Positions 11,823 to 23,730 of a stretch of DNA of 43,006 bases are shown here, piece by piece. Where the stretch lies: assembly GCA_024741835.1 (NCBI GenBank), contig JAENRP010000349.1, positions 1,800 to 44,805 on the forward strand, written 5' to 3'. This DNA is from Diplocarpon mali (taxonomy: Eukaryota; Ascomycota; Leotiomycetes; Helotiales; Drepanopezizaceae). Below the pieces are notes generated by a model, which saw only the letters and a list, made by a program, of their open reading frames with translations, was not told the origin of the DNA and did not search any database. A program made the translations under genes and the position numbers. Each line of letters begins with the position of its first letter. Within the stretch, counting starts at the first letter, position 1.

Positions 11823-12116
11823 TATGACGACTGGGAGTGTAACCTCTGCTTAGCACTGATACGCGTACGAATCATATAGCAATGCCAATAGAACGTCTTA
11901 GTAATAACTTAGAATCAACAACTACAGAGCCTTAAAGGAGTGGAAGGGCATAATATATATATATATAAAGAAAAGAGGGTCACCTACTTAAGGGGAGCCG
12001 AACCGGATGCCAACTAAGGGTAACCTAGTTCATAGCCTATACTGAGATTGCGCCAAGCTATAGCCGAACTGAATACAAACTAGGGTATAACCTATATATA
12101 GTGACAATCCGTTATA
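11823..12116 (-). repeat. G 3' LTR (294 bp)
   Basis: Plus strand starts TATGACGACTGGGAGTGTAA and ends AATCCGTTATA. It aligns without gaps to 17901-18194. Shared landmarks are CCTCTGCTTAGCACT, GAACGTCTTAGTAATAAC and GGGGAGCCGAACCGGATGC. Confidence 0.95.
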
Positions 12117-12131
12117 TTACCCCCCCTCTTG
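12117..12131 (-). other. G polypurine tract
   Basis: On the minus strand this reads CAAGAGGGGGGGTAA and abuts the 3' LTR, as a plus-strand primer should. It also forms the last codons of pol (Q-E-G-G-stop). Confidence 0.85.
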
Positions 12132-15100
12132 AAAAAAGCTTATCCTTAAGCGTTTAACCATAGGTTTATTATTACCTATTTCATTATAATCATCTATACT
12201 ATTAGTATAGGCCTATATCTAATTAGGAAGCCTCACAAGCGGGCCTAAGAGGTCTGGATTTTCCAAATGAAATTCGCAAAGCTTAAAAGGCGCATATATA
12301 AAATTAAAGGCTAGGTACTATTTTAAATCAATATCGCGGCTAACCTATAAGGCGCGGTATATAAGCGTACTAGCTTGCTTTCGTATAGTAAGCAGGCTCT
12401 CTACTTTGTATTCTTATTCTTTTATAATATTAATAGTAAGAGGGGGTTTATTCACTTGACTATCTAAAGGAGTACTAAGGTCCCTTTAGAGGCGACTTAG
12501 GTAGAAAATATTATATACCTTTATAGAGTCAGGTAGCTTCAATTAGTATAAACTAAACACTTTCCTTACTATCTTAAATAGGCCAGCTTTAAGGTAGCTA
12601 AGCTTTTTAAAAGGCCTATTTATAAGGTAGGGATGCATATTTAAGTATACCTAATCGCCGACTTCGAAAGTAGCAAGGCGGCAAGAGGTATTAATAGCGT
12701 TTCGTATGCGTTCCTAGGCCTTAAGGATATAAGATTTAGCAAAGGTCTAAGCTTTATAATATCTTGCGAAGTACTTAAGGGCGTCTTATCGATTAAGCTT
12801 TTAGAAAAGGGACTCCGAATCAGGTATATTAAGCTTCCAGTCCTAAATAGTACGCAAAGCGTACCTATACACTACTTCGAATGGCGATAAGCCACTAAAG
12901 GAGTCATAAGGAAGAGTTAGCTAGGCGAAATCTATTATAAGCAAGAATTCGCTCTAATCATCTTAATAGTAGCTAATAAAAGGGCAGAGGCGTTATATAA
13001 AGTATTAATTATAGTTTTCAATTTGGCCATCGGTTTAAGGGTAGTAGGCCGAGCCGAGGGTCAGTTTCGTACCTAAAACAGAGGTAAAAGCTTTCTAAAA
13101 GCTAGAAATGAATTAAGGGCCCTGGTCCGAGGTGATTATTAAAGGGGGACTAAAGTAGTAATATATATAGTATATATAGAGTTAGGCTAGCTAGCGTAAA
13201 TCGGTAGCCTTTTAGCAAGGAATCAATATCGCCTACTTACTAAACCAATCGATAATTATAAGAATATTATTATAGCTATATTTATCTTTATTAAAGCTTA
13301 TATAATCTATAGTTATATACTCCTAAGGTCGGCTTAGTACTAAGAGAGGTTAAAGTAAACTAGGTTTCTTATTATAAGGGACTTTGCTTCATCTATAGGT
13401 ATGGCAATTCTCATAGTACTAGGATATATATTAGCGTAGATTCGGCCAATAGTATTATAAAGAGAGAAGCTAGTAGGTTTTGCGCGCGCTTAAATGCGCA
13501 GTAGCAATTTGATTATAAACCTCTTATATAAGTAGTATATAGAGGTAGTCTATATTAGGTACTACTAGCTTACCTTAAAAGAGAAGCAAATCTCCTTCTA
13601 TCGTTCAAGGGTTAGTCTTAGTCAGGGCTATATCAGACCTATTCCGAAGGGCTATATGGTAATAGACTTAGTAAGGCCTATATTATCGATTAGCGGCTAG
13701 TACTTAATTAATAATATAGAAAGCAAAGGAAAAGGCCGAAACTTCTTCGATAAAGACTAAGTTCTTAACTATAGTCTATTTATAAAGCTATTCGAAGAGG
13801 ATTCAAGGGTTAATCTGATCCTAGCGTAATAATATCGTAAGGCGGTTATTGCGTTTTATTATATTCTAATCCTCTAACTTATCGATATAGCAAGTTAGGG
13901 CATTGGCGAGAGTATTTTCGGAACCAGGTCAGTAGGTAATCGTAAAGTCATATTCAGAGAGAAGCTCGGCCCAGCAGGCCTATTAAAAACTAAGGTTTTT
14001 TATAATTATAAAGTACTTAAGTACTTTATGGTCTATATATACTACGATTCAATAGGGTGCTCTTGCAAGCTCGGCTCTGAAATGGCCAAATAATCGAATA
14101 ATAGCCAGTATCTCCTTATTATATATAGCATAGTTCAGCTCGGCCGGTACTATAGTCTTACTATAATAGGCAACTGGACGCTATTCGGACCTATATTACT
14201 ACAATAATATAAAGGCGACTATACCGTCAGAGGCATCGGTTTCCAACATATAAGAGAGGTCTTACCTATAGTACTAAAGGATTAGGATATACATTAAAGC
14301 TTCTTACAACTATAAGAAGCTCTGCTCGCATTTAAAGGTAAATCAGAAGGGAACGTTATTCTTAGTAAGGTATACTAAAGGGGCAGTAATAAGACTATAG
14401 TCTTAAATAAAATAATAATAAAAGTTGCAAAAACCAAGGAATAACTAAATACCCTTTATAGTAAAAGGATAGGTCCAATTCTCTATTACCGCTACCTTAT
14501 TAAAGTTAACCCAAACGCCTTTAGTAGTAATTATAAAGCTAAGGTACTTAATCTCTATAATATTAAACTTATACTTCTTTAGGTCGGCCTATAGTCCTGC
14601 ATCCGACAATCGCTAAAGAACCCGTTTTATATATGATTTATAATCGAGTCAGTTAGTAGAATAAATAAGGATATTATTTAAGTAGGCTATATAAAAATCT
14701 TTAAGGTAATCGAAAAGGATATCGTTTATATACCTCTAATAGGTTGCAAGGCCGTTAGTAAGGCTAAAAGGGAGCACTTTGCACTTATACACACTATACT
14801 AAGTTCTAAAGGTAGTAAGCTCTTTAGATTCGAGGTCCATTCAGATTCGATAGAAAGCCTGCTATATATCAAGCTTTATAAAAATCTAAGCGCTAGCTAA
14901 TCGAGCTAAGGTCTTATCAATTAGGGGTAAGAGGTATCAATCTTTATAAGTAAGGTTATTAAGCATATAGTAGTCAATATAGAATCGTAAGGAGCCATCG
15001 GCCTTTTTTATAAATAGTACTAGCGCAGTATAGGAGGCAGAGGAGGCCTTGATAAATCCTTTATTAAGGTTATTAATAAAGTACACCTTTACTATTTCTA

Positions 15101-16260
15101 GCTTAAGTATAGATATCTTATATAAGGGGGAGTATTAAAGGGCCTTTTAAGCACCTTTAGCTATAAGCTCGATTTTGTAATTATAAGGGCGATAGGGCGG
15201 CAGCGTATCAAAAGCAGCTTTTAAAAATATATAGCAGTACTCTTTATAAGCGGCTAGAATCGGCTTCTTAGTTAGTTCAAAAGAGGCAGTTAAAACAGTT
15301 ATCGAAACCTCTCTATTATAGTATCAGTTTAAAAGGGAATCGGTTTTGCATTATTAGGTCTGACTTTCTTAATTATCTTAAATCAATCGATCAATTTCGT
15401 AAAATAAGATACTAAAGAGCTTTGCGCCTTGCTAATTCTTAGCTATTATACGAAAAGCATAGGCTAAAATTACGCATATATTTAAAGAAGAAAGGGGGAT
15501 TTTGCACTTTGCTATCTGCTTATAGGTACATTTTAGGGTTGAAATAGGAAAGGGAGCCGAGTTAGGCTTAATCGCATTAAGCTCTCGCTTTATAATCAAT
15601 ATATTATAAGAGTGGTCCTTGGAAAAGGTATTACCCTTGACTTAGGTTAGAGTTAGGGTGGAATCGGAGGTAAAGGAGTATTTATTTAAAACAATAGGAG
15701 GGAATTTAAGAAGAGGGAGCTAAGAGAGGTTTTCCTAGCATTAAGCTTTATACTCAGAAAGGAACCGTTCTAGTACTATATCCTATTAAATTGCATTTCG
15801 CTAGTAGTATCGATTTAAGTTTTATCATTTAATATTAGTGATTTTGATATTCCTTGCGAAAGAGACAGTAGGCAGGTAGGAATCAGGCTAGGTAAGCTTG
15901 CGAAAGGCATAATTAATAGAAACTTTATACTCCTTAAGCCAGGCTTATCCTAAAATCACTCTATAGTTGCTAAGGTTAGTAATAAGAAAAGGAGTAAAAG
16001 ATTGAATTCGCTAATTGATATAAAGATTAAGCAATATATAATAAGTAATAGTACTACCTTAAGAACCGTTGTATCCCTTAATTAGGAAAGGTATAGGGAG
16101 TATGCGAGTCAAAGGTTTAAAAAAAGAAGACAAAGATTTAAATAACGCTGAATCAATTAAAGTATACCTATTAGCGCTTGTATCGATTAATGCCAATACC
16201 TTATGAGAAATACCATTTTTTAAAAGTAGGATCCGTTTTATTATCGAATCGCTACTAAGG
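12117..16260 (-). pseudogene. G pol: protease, RT, RNase H, integrase, chromodomain
   Basis: Polyprotein of a chromovirus. The protease active site D-T-S-A is intact at 16173-16184. RT (about 15090-14400) has the K-K-x-D-G-S-L-R-F and L-N-N-L-T motifs, but its catalytic Y-x-D-D now reads Y-L-N-N at about 14673-14684, so it is dead. RNase H starts L-E-T-D-A-S-D-G (about 14240) and continues through V-A-Y-Y-S-K and Y-T-D-H-K-like sequence to about 13870. Integrase fills about 13750-12600, and its C-terminal part has G-D-x-V-Y-L. A chromodomain-like tail (E-Y-x-V-E near 12413, then E-F-H) ends about 12240; chromodomains are known to target integration to heterochromatin. Sampled motifs from protease, RT and chromodomain are in one phase, which differs from gag by -1. 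Stop TAA at 12117-12119. Confidence 0.9.
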
Positions 16261-16329
16261 AGGTTTCTTAAATCGAGGAATTATATATTATAAAGTGCGC
16301 CTAAGAAGGAGGCTTTACTTAGGCAGGGG

Positions 16330-17761
16330 CGTTTCCCCTAGGGGTCGGAGGGGGAAGGGGAGCACTACTATTATCTTATTCGGCCTTAGGGTCCTCCTCT
16401 TTATCGCTACTCTATCCTTGGCCATTATTATACTCTAGCTTATTAATACAAGAGCTATAATACCTAGGAGTAATAGAAGGGGATTTCGGCCATTTATCAA
16501 ACTGATTTTTTCGATTAGCTAAAAGGAGAGCGCTAGAGGTATCGGTCTAGCGCAGAGGAAAAGAGGAAGATCTAGTCTTAGTAAGGCCAGGAGCAGGAGT
16601 GCCGAACTAGGGTCGATTCAAATACAATTCAAAAAGGTTTCTTAGCAAGGGATTTGATTTGTTATTATCTCCTTATTAGGCAGGCTTGCTAAGATTAGGC
16701 TTAGCCTTAGTGCCCGATTTATCTCTATATTGTATCTAATTATATAGCATCCTCTTAGCGCGCTATCTAGCGTCTTCTTATTAGATGGCAGTAACCCACT
16801 CGTCCAACGTCCTAGTCTTATACTATTTCTATATAAGAAGGGTTTAAAGGCATTTCGGGATTTTCTCCCTAAGGGCGCTATAAAGTCGACTATTATTATC
16901 GATCTCTACTATAGCAGCTAATTAGGAGAACTTAAGGTAGAATTCCTAAAAAGACTCATTAGCCTTTATATAAAGGGCAGTAAACTCGATCTTAGCTTCT
17001 TTACGTTCCGCCGGATCAGCTAAAAACTCAGCAAGTTGACTTACTAGGGTTTCGGCAATAATATAAGCATCCCTATTAAGTACCTAAGGGGTCAGCCAAT
17101 CCTTAGCTATACCCTTAGTCTAATTTAAAATATAGTTAAGCTAGGCCCGTTCCTTATAGAAGTAAGGATAGTATAGCTCTAAATTATCAAATATATAGGC
17201 CTCTTAGTATTTAGCGCAATAGTTATAGCTATTAGACAATTTCTAAGTAAGGTTTAGTACATTATAAATGCAAGAGAGGTTTAGCTATTAAGCTAAAGGC
17301 GAACCGGTAGTATATCAGTTAAGGGAAGCAAAAGAAGGATCATCTTAATTATCGCATCGCTTACTACGCGCAGTCAAGGAAATAAAAGGAGGTAAGTCGA
17401 AGTCTATAAAGCGCTAAGGGCGCATAGGTAAACTAAAGGGGTTTCGTTCTATTACTAGTATTTTCTCAATTAATCTAAGGATGCCTTCAAAGGCACTTTA
17501 AAGGTCATCTAGATCTCTTTCTCAATCAATCAATTATTAGTATATAGAATTTAGCTTATAGTTATAACTATTACGCTCTTCTAATATAAATGCAAGTCAG
17601 ACCTATAGGAAATCTAATTCGGCTTATAATATAGTGACTTCAGGGCCGTCGTCGTCGGCCGGTAAGGAGTTGGTAGGAAAGGTACCAAGGGTAATACTGG
17701 CACCTTCTTAAAGGGAGGGAGAGCAAGAGGTCTTTAAAGACCGAGTAATAGGAGGAACCAT
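16330..17761 (-). pseudogene. G gag
   Basis: ATG on the minus strand at 17761 starts M-V-P-P-I-T-R-S and the frame continues for about 470 codons with scattered TAA/TAG. A capsid-like retrotransposon Gag segment is visible (L-D-E-W-V-T-A-I near 16800, then K-R-M-L-Y). The C-terminal part is rich in Pro, Ser and Asn, and I could not identify a clear CCHC knuckle. The pol frame that follows is shifted by -1, consistent with a Ty3/Gypsy-type gag-pol junction, although an indel cannot be excluded. The coding end is approximate. Confidence 0.75.
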
Positions 17762-17900
17762 TCTTTCAGCTTATAGCAAGAGCTTAGTATAGGTCTTCTA
17801 ATATATTATTATACTTATTAGGGTTTCGGTCGACTACTAGGAATAATATAGATAGATATTATAAATGCTATCTTTAGCAAAGCAAAAGAGTTATTAATAA

Positions 17901-18194
17901 TATAATAACTAAGAGTATAACCTCTGCTTAGCACTAATACATATACGAATCATATAATAATACTAATAGAACGTCTTAGTAATAACTTAGAATCAATAAC
18001 TACAAAGTCCTAAAGGAGTGAAAGGGCATAGTATATATATATATAAAGAAAAGAGGGTCACCTGCTTAAGGGGAGCCGAACCGGATGCTAACTAAGGGTA
18101 ACCTAATTCATAGCCTATACCAAGATTGCGCTAAGCCGTAGCCGAACCGAATACGAACCGGGGTACAACCCATACATAGTGACAATCCGTCACA
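17901..18194 (-). repeat. G 5' LTR (294 bp)
   Basis: On the minus strand it starts TGTGACGGATTGTCACTATG. The copy is slightly different from 11823-12116, by transitions only as far as I can see. I could not recognise a convincing tRNA primer site just inside it (plus 17885-17900). Confidence 0.93.
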
Positions 18195-18199
18195 AATAG

Positions 18200-19379
18200 T
18201 ATTCCTATATGTGCTAGCCACTCTCTTTATATACTTTGCAGTATCTATAAGCTCAAACAATCAGCCTATAATTAAAACCTCTTATATAGCTTTACTCTAA
18301 TGGAAATAGGATTCGTTTAAAGCCTAGCTAACCCTTATCTATTTACTTATATTAAGCGTAGAATCAAGTTGCTACTATATATCGACGATATTACTATAGC
18401 TGCGAAAACAACCACTTAATTAGATTAGTTCTTTATAACAATTCGGAAACGTTTTAATACTAAAGATCTAAGGGGAATTCATAAGATCCTCGGCATCTAT
18501 ATTATAAGGAACCGCTTTACTTAAGAACTCTAATTAGACTAAGAATAGTATATTAAGAAGATCCTAGACCGAATAGGACTCTTTGCTTATACTCCTAACT
18601 TTAAGCCAAAGCGTACTCTAATTAAAGGAAAGTATAATAAGTTGAAGCCTACTAATGAAAATAAGTAAAAAGGAGATCTAAAGAAGTATTAATAGGATAT
18701 TAGAGCAATTATATATACTATAGTATATATAAGACCAAATATTACCTTTATTACTAAGCAACTTAGTCAAAACCTAAAGGATCTGATAATTTGATATAAG
18801 AATATAGTTAAGCGACTTAAAAGGTACCTTCGATTGATAATTATATAAAAGGTAAGATATAAACTAATAAAATATATAAGCGTAAAGCTTAAGGTATATA
18901 CTAATTCCGATTAGGCAAATATAAAAGGTTGGAAAAGTATATTTAAAAGTATAATAGTACTATATAGTAGACCTATATTATAAGAAAGTAGGAAGTAGAA
19001 ATCAGTAGCTACTACAAGCACTAAGGCCAAATATATATTAATATTATTGAATTGTAAGTAAGGATTATAAATCGCCTAAGTTTTAAAAGATATAGGTTTT
19101 ACTAAGTATATTAAATAAGATAGGAACTATATTAATCTTTAAGCAGATAATTTAAGGGCGATTGCACTTATAAAGAATCTATACTTATATAAGCGATCGA
19201 AATATATTAATATTATTTACCACTTTATCCGCAACCTTATTATAAAGAATAAGTTATTAATCACCTATATCCTAACCGATCGAATAGTAGCAGATGGATT
19301 TATAAAGCTATTAAAGATAGTTGTAAAGTTCAAAGTATTTAAAGATATATTAAGGTTATAAAAGATAGTAGGGGCTTAA
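18200..19379 (+). pseudogene. A2 gag-pol, distal part: RT palm and RNase H
   Basis: Continues the A2 polyprotein after G. The RT Y-I-D-D motif is intact at 18378-18389, followed by Copia RT thumb and connection sequence. RNase H starts about 18955, with a T-K-A-E-Y-I-like stretch near 19020 and K-x-I-N-I near 19200. It stops at TAA 19377-19379 after K-I-V-G-A, the position where A0, A1 and A3 also stop, so this is probably the genuine terminus. The phase matches 7903-11822 once the 6377 nt of G plus target copy are subtracted. Confidence 0.9.
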
Positions 19380-19681
19380 TAGGCTTAAGGACGACTCCTA
19401 GGCCCGCCTTATAAGTCAGGTCATATAGTCTTATAAAGGAAAAGTTTTTAAATCGACTCTTAAGCCTAAACCGTAAGTCAAGTCATATAGTCTTATAAAG
19501 GAATACTTTTAGGAAATTTAACTCCTAGTCCTACCCTGCGAGTAAGGTTAGTGATTTTAATAAAAGTTGCTATTAATTGATTGTTTTTAATTTAAAGAGA
19601 TACCTAGGAGTTAGATTAGCGCAAAAGGATAATTATTATTTTCCTAACTGCAGGTCAATTGGAGTAAGGTCTAAGTAAGGG
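19380..19681 (+). other. A2 3' non-coding region with three motif units
   Basis: Three copies of the GC-rich motif start at 19394, 19457 and 19521, in a 63-64-bp unit that includes GTCATATAGTCTTATAAAGG. A purine-rich stretch TAAGTAAGGG ends at 19681, just before the LTR, and is the likely polypurine tract. Confidence 0.8.
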
Positions 19682-19876
19682 TATTAAAATAGGTAATATA
19701 GCTATTACTCTAATATATTATCATATAACCCTACTACTTAATCAGTAGGATATTAATACATATATAGCTATAGGGAAGAAAGGAGTAACCTTCCTTCCTT
19801 AACTCTTACTAATATATCGACTATCGACCTCTAGAAGCCTCCTTTACCTACTGCGCCGACTCACTTAAGCTTAATA
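19682..19876 (+). repeat. A2 3' LTR (195 bp)
   Basis: Starts TATTAAAATAGGTAATATAG and ends CTTAAGCTTAATA, followed by target copy AATAT. More RIP-changed than its partner at 7307-7501. Confidence 0.93.
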
Positions 19877-19881
19877 AATAT

Positions 19882-22800
19882 AATATATTCTTAAAGATAA
19901 CTCTTAAGCTAAGATCATAAGTGAATTTAATAGAAATAACTCTTAAGCCAAAACCGCAAGTAAATTCTATAGATTTGCTAATAATAACTCTTAAGCTAAG
20001 ATCGCAAGTAAAATTCGCAGAAATAACTCCTAGGCTAGGACTATAAGTAAAATTCGCAAATTTATCAAAAACGACTCTTAAGTTAGAACCGCAAGTAGAT
20101 CTTACTATTTCTAGGAAATCGACTCTTAAGCTAGGACCGCGAGTAGATCTTGCGGTTTTATTAAAAATAACTCCTAAGCCAGGCTTACAATTGGAAAATA
20201 GCAAAACCTCAAACTGCTATTACTAATCCTTTCTAACTGCTAATAATAAAGTATTAACTAATAATAGGCTATTAAAGCTATTAGAAGCTAAAAGCCTATT
20301 AAAGTATTAGTTAATATATAGAAGATTTGCGCATTTAAGGCTAAAGAAATTAAAGGGCCTATATAAGGTCTTAACCTTAAAATAAAAGATCTATATACTA
20401 AAGGATCGCCTAGTATGCCGAATTTACAAGCTAATAAAATTTTAAAATCAAATGTAAATTAAGCTTAATCTATAAAAAGATTCAATACTAGCACTAATAT
20501 CTATTAATACTACTAGACTATTTATAACCTTAATCAAAGGAAATAATTAGTTTTCTTAAATAGTAGATAACTCTACTTAGTAGATATAGACTATTTGCAC
20601 TAAGACCAAATCTAAGCTTATAAGAAAGCTAGAAACTTAAAAAGTAATAAAGGAACGCCAGACCTAATTAAAGCTAATAGCTATTAGGTCTAATAATATA
20701 TTAAAAATTAAGGCAAAGCTTAACAAATAAGTAAAATAAGGAGTTTATTATAAACTAACTATAATATATAAAGGTTCCTATTAGAATAGCATTGCTAAGC
20801 GAAGCATCTAGTAAGCAGAGACTAACTATCGCACTCTACTATAAGATACTAACTTACTACTAGAATTCTAAGACCTTATAATTAAAGCAAACGCATACTT
20901 GCGAAATAGAATAAGTAGTAGATTAATAGTTAATAGCATTTGAATATTACTATATAAGGCATATTTCAAATAGAAACTAAGCTTAGATTATATCTGCATC
21001 TTTAAAAGCGTCTGCTACTCTTATATTAGCCCAAAGTCCTGGTCTATAAGTATAAAGAGTAAGAAGCTAATAGATTAAAGCAAAGAGTATATATTTATTA
21101 AGTATATTAAATAGATAATAAAGCAGTAGATAGTATATGCGCTAGATCTAAGGCAAATAATTATATCTTTAATAGTTGAGTTTAATAAATCTTAAAATAA
21201 GGGGGAGCTATCCTTAAAGCTTTATATACTTAGAGATTCGTAAGGTATACCACTTAATAGTAATACTATTAAGCTGAATTAATAACCCCTTTCTCTTAGC
21301 CTAAGTATATTAAGCGTACCTGCTAATTAATAACCTATTAATCGCCTAAAGGCCGAATAGACCATTCTTATTATTTACAAACTTCTTAAAGTATAGAATA
21401 AGTTTAATATTATTATCCCTTTAATTAAAGCACCTATAGTAAAGGATATTCCTAAAATAGGTATAAGTAACAATAAGCCTCTACTATTAGAAAGCGGTTC
21501 CCTGAATAATAAGCCTATAGAACCTATAGCCAAACCTATATCTTTGAAAAGGAATAAAGACCTAAAACTAAAAGATACCTTAGACAAATGCGAGTCTAAG
21601 CGTATCTAAGCTATAATAGCATATAAGATCTATAAGCTTAAACTTTAATAGAGCTTTAATAAAGATAATGCATTCCTAGCTGCTAAAGGGATAATGAAAA
21701 TCTCTCTTCTAAAGATATATAATAAAGCTATTAATAATCTAGAGAATAAAGCAGTATAGAATAAGACAATCTAAGAGGAGATAAGTTATCTTATTGCAAA
21801 TAGTATATAAATAGAGGAACCGATGCTAAAGGATATAAACCTAGTTTTAATAAAATAGGTCTTTATAATTAAGATATATATAAATAGGACTTTAGAATAT
21901 TATAAGGCAAGGCTTATAGCTAAGGGCTTCTCCTAATAGTATAGAGAAGACTACTTTAATATATTCGTACTAATAGTTCGCATAGATACCCTTTGCATAT
22001 TTATAGTAATAGTAGCTGCTAAGGACCTTAAATATAAATAGTATAATATTAAAAATACATTTACTAAAGCAATTATAAAGGAACGGATTTTTCTCTCTTA
22101 ACCTAATAGTGTTCTTATACGCGCTAGCTACTCTCTTTATATACTCCGCAGTATCTATAGACTTAAATAATCAGCCTATAATTAGAACCTCTTATATAGC
22201 TTTGCTTTAATAGAAATAGGATTCGTTTAAAGCCTAGCTAACCCTTATCTATTTACCTATATTAAGCGTAGAATCAAGTTGCTACTATATATTAATAATA
22301 TTACTATAGTTGTAAAAATAACTATTTAATTAAATTGGTTCTTTATAATAATTTGGAAACGTTTTAATACTAAGGATCTAAGGGGAATTTATAAGATCCT
22401 TAGTATCTATATTATAAGGAACCGCTCTATTTAAGAACTCTAATTAGATTAAAAGCAGTATATTAAGAAGATCCTAGACCGAATAGGACTCTTTGCTTAT
22501 ACTCCTAACTTTAAGCTAAAGCGTACTTTAATCGAAGGAAAGTATAATAAGTTAAAGCCTATTAATGAAAATAAGTAGAAAGGAGATTTAAAGAAGTACT
22601 AATAGGATATTAGAGCAATTATATATACTATAATATATATAAGACCAGATATTGCCTTTATTATTAAGCAACTTAATCAAAACCTAAAGGATCTGACAAT
22701 TTGATATAAGAATATAGTTAAGCGACTTAAAAGGTATCTTCAATCGATAATTATATAAAAGGTAAGATATAAACTAACGAAATATATAAGTGTAAAGCTT

Positions 22801-23289
22801 AAAGTATATACTAATTCTAATTAGGCAAATATAAAAGGTCGGAAAAGTATATCTAAAAGTGTAGTAGTACTATATAGTAGACCTATATTATAAGGAAGTA
22901 GGAAGTAGAAATCAGTAGCTACTGCAAGCATTAAGGCCGAATATATATTAATATTATTAAATTGTAAGTAAGGATTATAAATCGCTTAAGTTCTAAAAGA
23001 TATAGGTTTTATTAAGTATATTAGATAAGATAAGAACTATATTAATCTTTAAGTAGATAATATAAAAGCGATTACACTTATAAAGAATCCATACTTATAT
23101 AAGCGATCGAAATATATTAATATTACCTACTACTTTATCTATAACCTTATTGCAAAGAATAAGTTATTAATCACTTATATCCTAATCGATCGAATAGTAG
23201 CAGATAGATTTATAAAGCTACTAAAGACGGTTATAAAGTTTAAAGCGTTTAAAGATATACTAAGGTTGCAGAAGATAGTAGGGGTTTAG
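19882..23289 (+). pseudogene. A1 gag-pol, distal part: repeats, integrase, RT, RNase H
   Basis: Second half of the A1 polyprotein. It begins with the remaining repeat units (19885-20200). Integrase has N-S-I-A-K at 20785-20799. RT begins around 21890; its catalytic motif reads Y-I-N-N at 22288-22299, so both Asp are lost by G to A changes. RNase H spans about 22860-23260. Stop TAG is at 23287-23289, preceded by L-Q-K-I-V-G-V. The CAG in that Q codon survives here although A2 has TAA at the same site. It is the continuation of 5621-7306. Confidence 0.9.
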
Positions 23290-23530
23290 TAGGCTTAAGG
23301 ACGACTCCTAGGCCCACCCTGCGAGTTAAGTTATATAGTCTTATAAAGGAACGCTTTTAGGAAATTTAACTCCTAGTCCTGCCCTATAAGTAGAGTTTAA
23401 TAATTTCAATAGAGGTTATTATTAATTGATTATTTTTAATTTAAAGAGATACTTAAGAGTTGGATTAGCGTAAAAGGATAGTTATTATTTTCCTAACTGC
23501 AGGTCAATCGGAGTAAGGTCTAAGTAAGGG
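23290..23530 (+). other. A1 3' non-coding region, only two motif units
   Basis: GC-rich motif copies at 23304-23326 and about 23369-23391. One unit of about 63 bp is missing compared with A0, A2 and A3, which probably recombined out between neighbouring repeats. A purine-rich tract TAAGTAAGGG ends at 23530. Confidence 0.8.
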
Positions 23531-23725
23531 TATTAAAATAGGTAATACAACTATTACTCTAATATATTATCATATAACCCTACTGCTTAGTTAGTAGGAT
23601 ATTAATATATATATAGCTATAAGGAAGAAAGGGGTAACCTTCCTTCCTTAACTCTTACTAATATATCGACCATCGACCTCTAAAAGCCTCCTTTACCTAC
23701 TGCGCCGACTCACTTAAGCTCAATA
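23531..23725 (+). repeat. A1 3' LTR (195 bp)
   Basis: Starts TATTAAAATAGGTAATAC and ends CTTAAGCTCAATA, followed by target copy AAGCT at 23726-23730. Confidence 0.93.
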
Positions 23726-23730
23726 AAGCT

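Larger units (their letters stand above)
11823..18194 (-). mobile_element. G: complete Ty3/Gypsy chromovirus inserted in A2 RT
   Basis: A 6372-bp minus-strand element with 294-bp LTRs (17901-18194 is 5', 11823-12116 is 3') and a perfect target duplication AATAG (11818-11822 and 18195-18199). The inferred LTR ends are the inverted repeat TGTGAC..GTCACA; both left ends now read TA instead of TG. Domain order on the minus strand is Gag, protease, RT, RNase H, integrase, chromodomain, which is typical of fungal chromoviruses. It is the innermost and therefore youngest insertion of the nest, and keeps more C and G than its hosts. Confidence 0.95.
7307..19876 (+). mobile_element. A2: complete Copia element inserted in A1 repeat array
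   Basis: LTRs at 7307-7501 and 19682-19876, both 195 bp. The target duplication is AATAC (7302-7306) versus AATAT (19877-19881), identical except for one C to T change. The join A1 7301 to 19877 restores a sequence that aligns without gaps to A2 itself near 9580-9605. The nest makes 5025-7306 and 7307-9600 look like a 2.3-kb tandem repeat, but the LTRs and target duplication show independent insertion. Own length about 6.19 kb after removing G. Confidence 0.93.
5025..23725 (+). mobile_element. A1: complete Copia element inserted in A0 gag
   Basis: Plus-strand member of the same family as A0, with 195-bp LTRs at 5025-5219 and 23531-23725 and a perfect 5-bp target duplication AAGCT (5020-5024 and 23726-23730). 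Removing it rejoins A0 gag exactly at the matching position of the homologous sequence (6560s of A1 itself, reverse complemented). Its own length is about 6.13 kb, roughly 60 bp shorter than A0 and A2, which fits the loss of one 3' repeat unit. It is interrupted by A2. Confidence 0.93.

Noticed and set aside
11560..11856. 98-codon minus-strand ORF
   Set aside because: Antisense to A2 RT and running into the G LTR. It is a shadow frame.
12238..12262. GCGGGCCTAAGAGGTC in G as another copy of the GC-rich motif
   Set aside because: Only a partial match, lacking the ACTC and AGT ends, within chromodomain-proximal coding sequence. Probably chance.
21375..21587. 70-codon minus-strand ORF with membrane-like residues
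   Set aside because: Antisense to the A1 integrase-RT linker. Hydrophobicity comes from reverse-complemented AT-rich codons.
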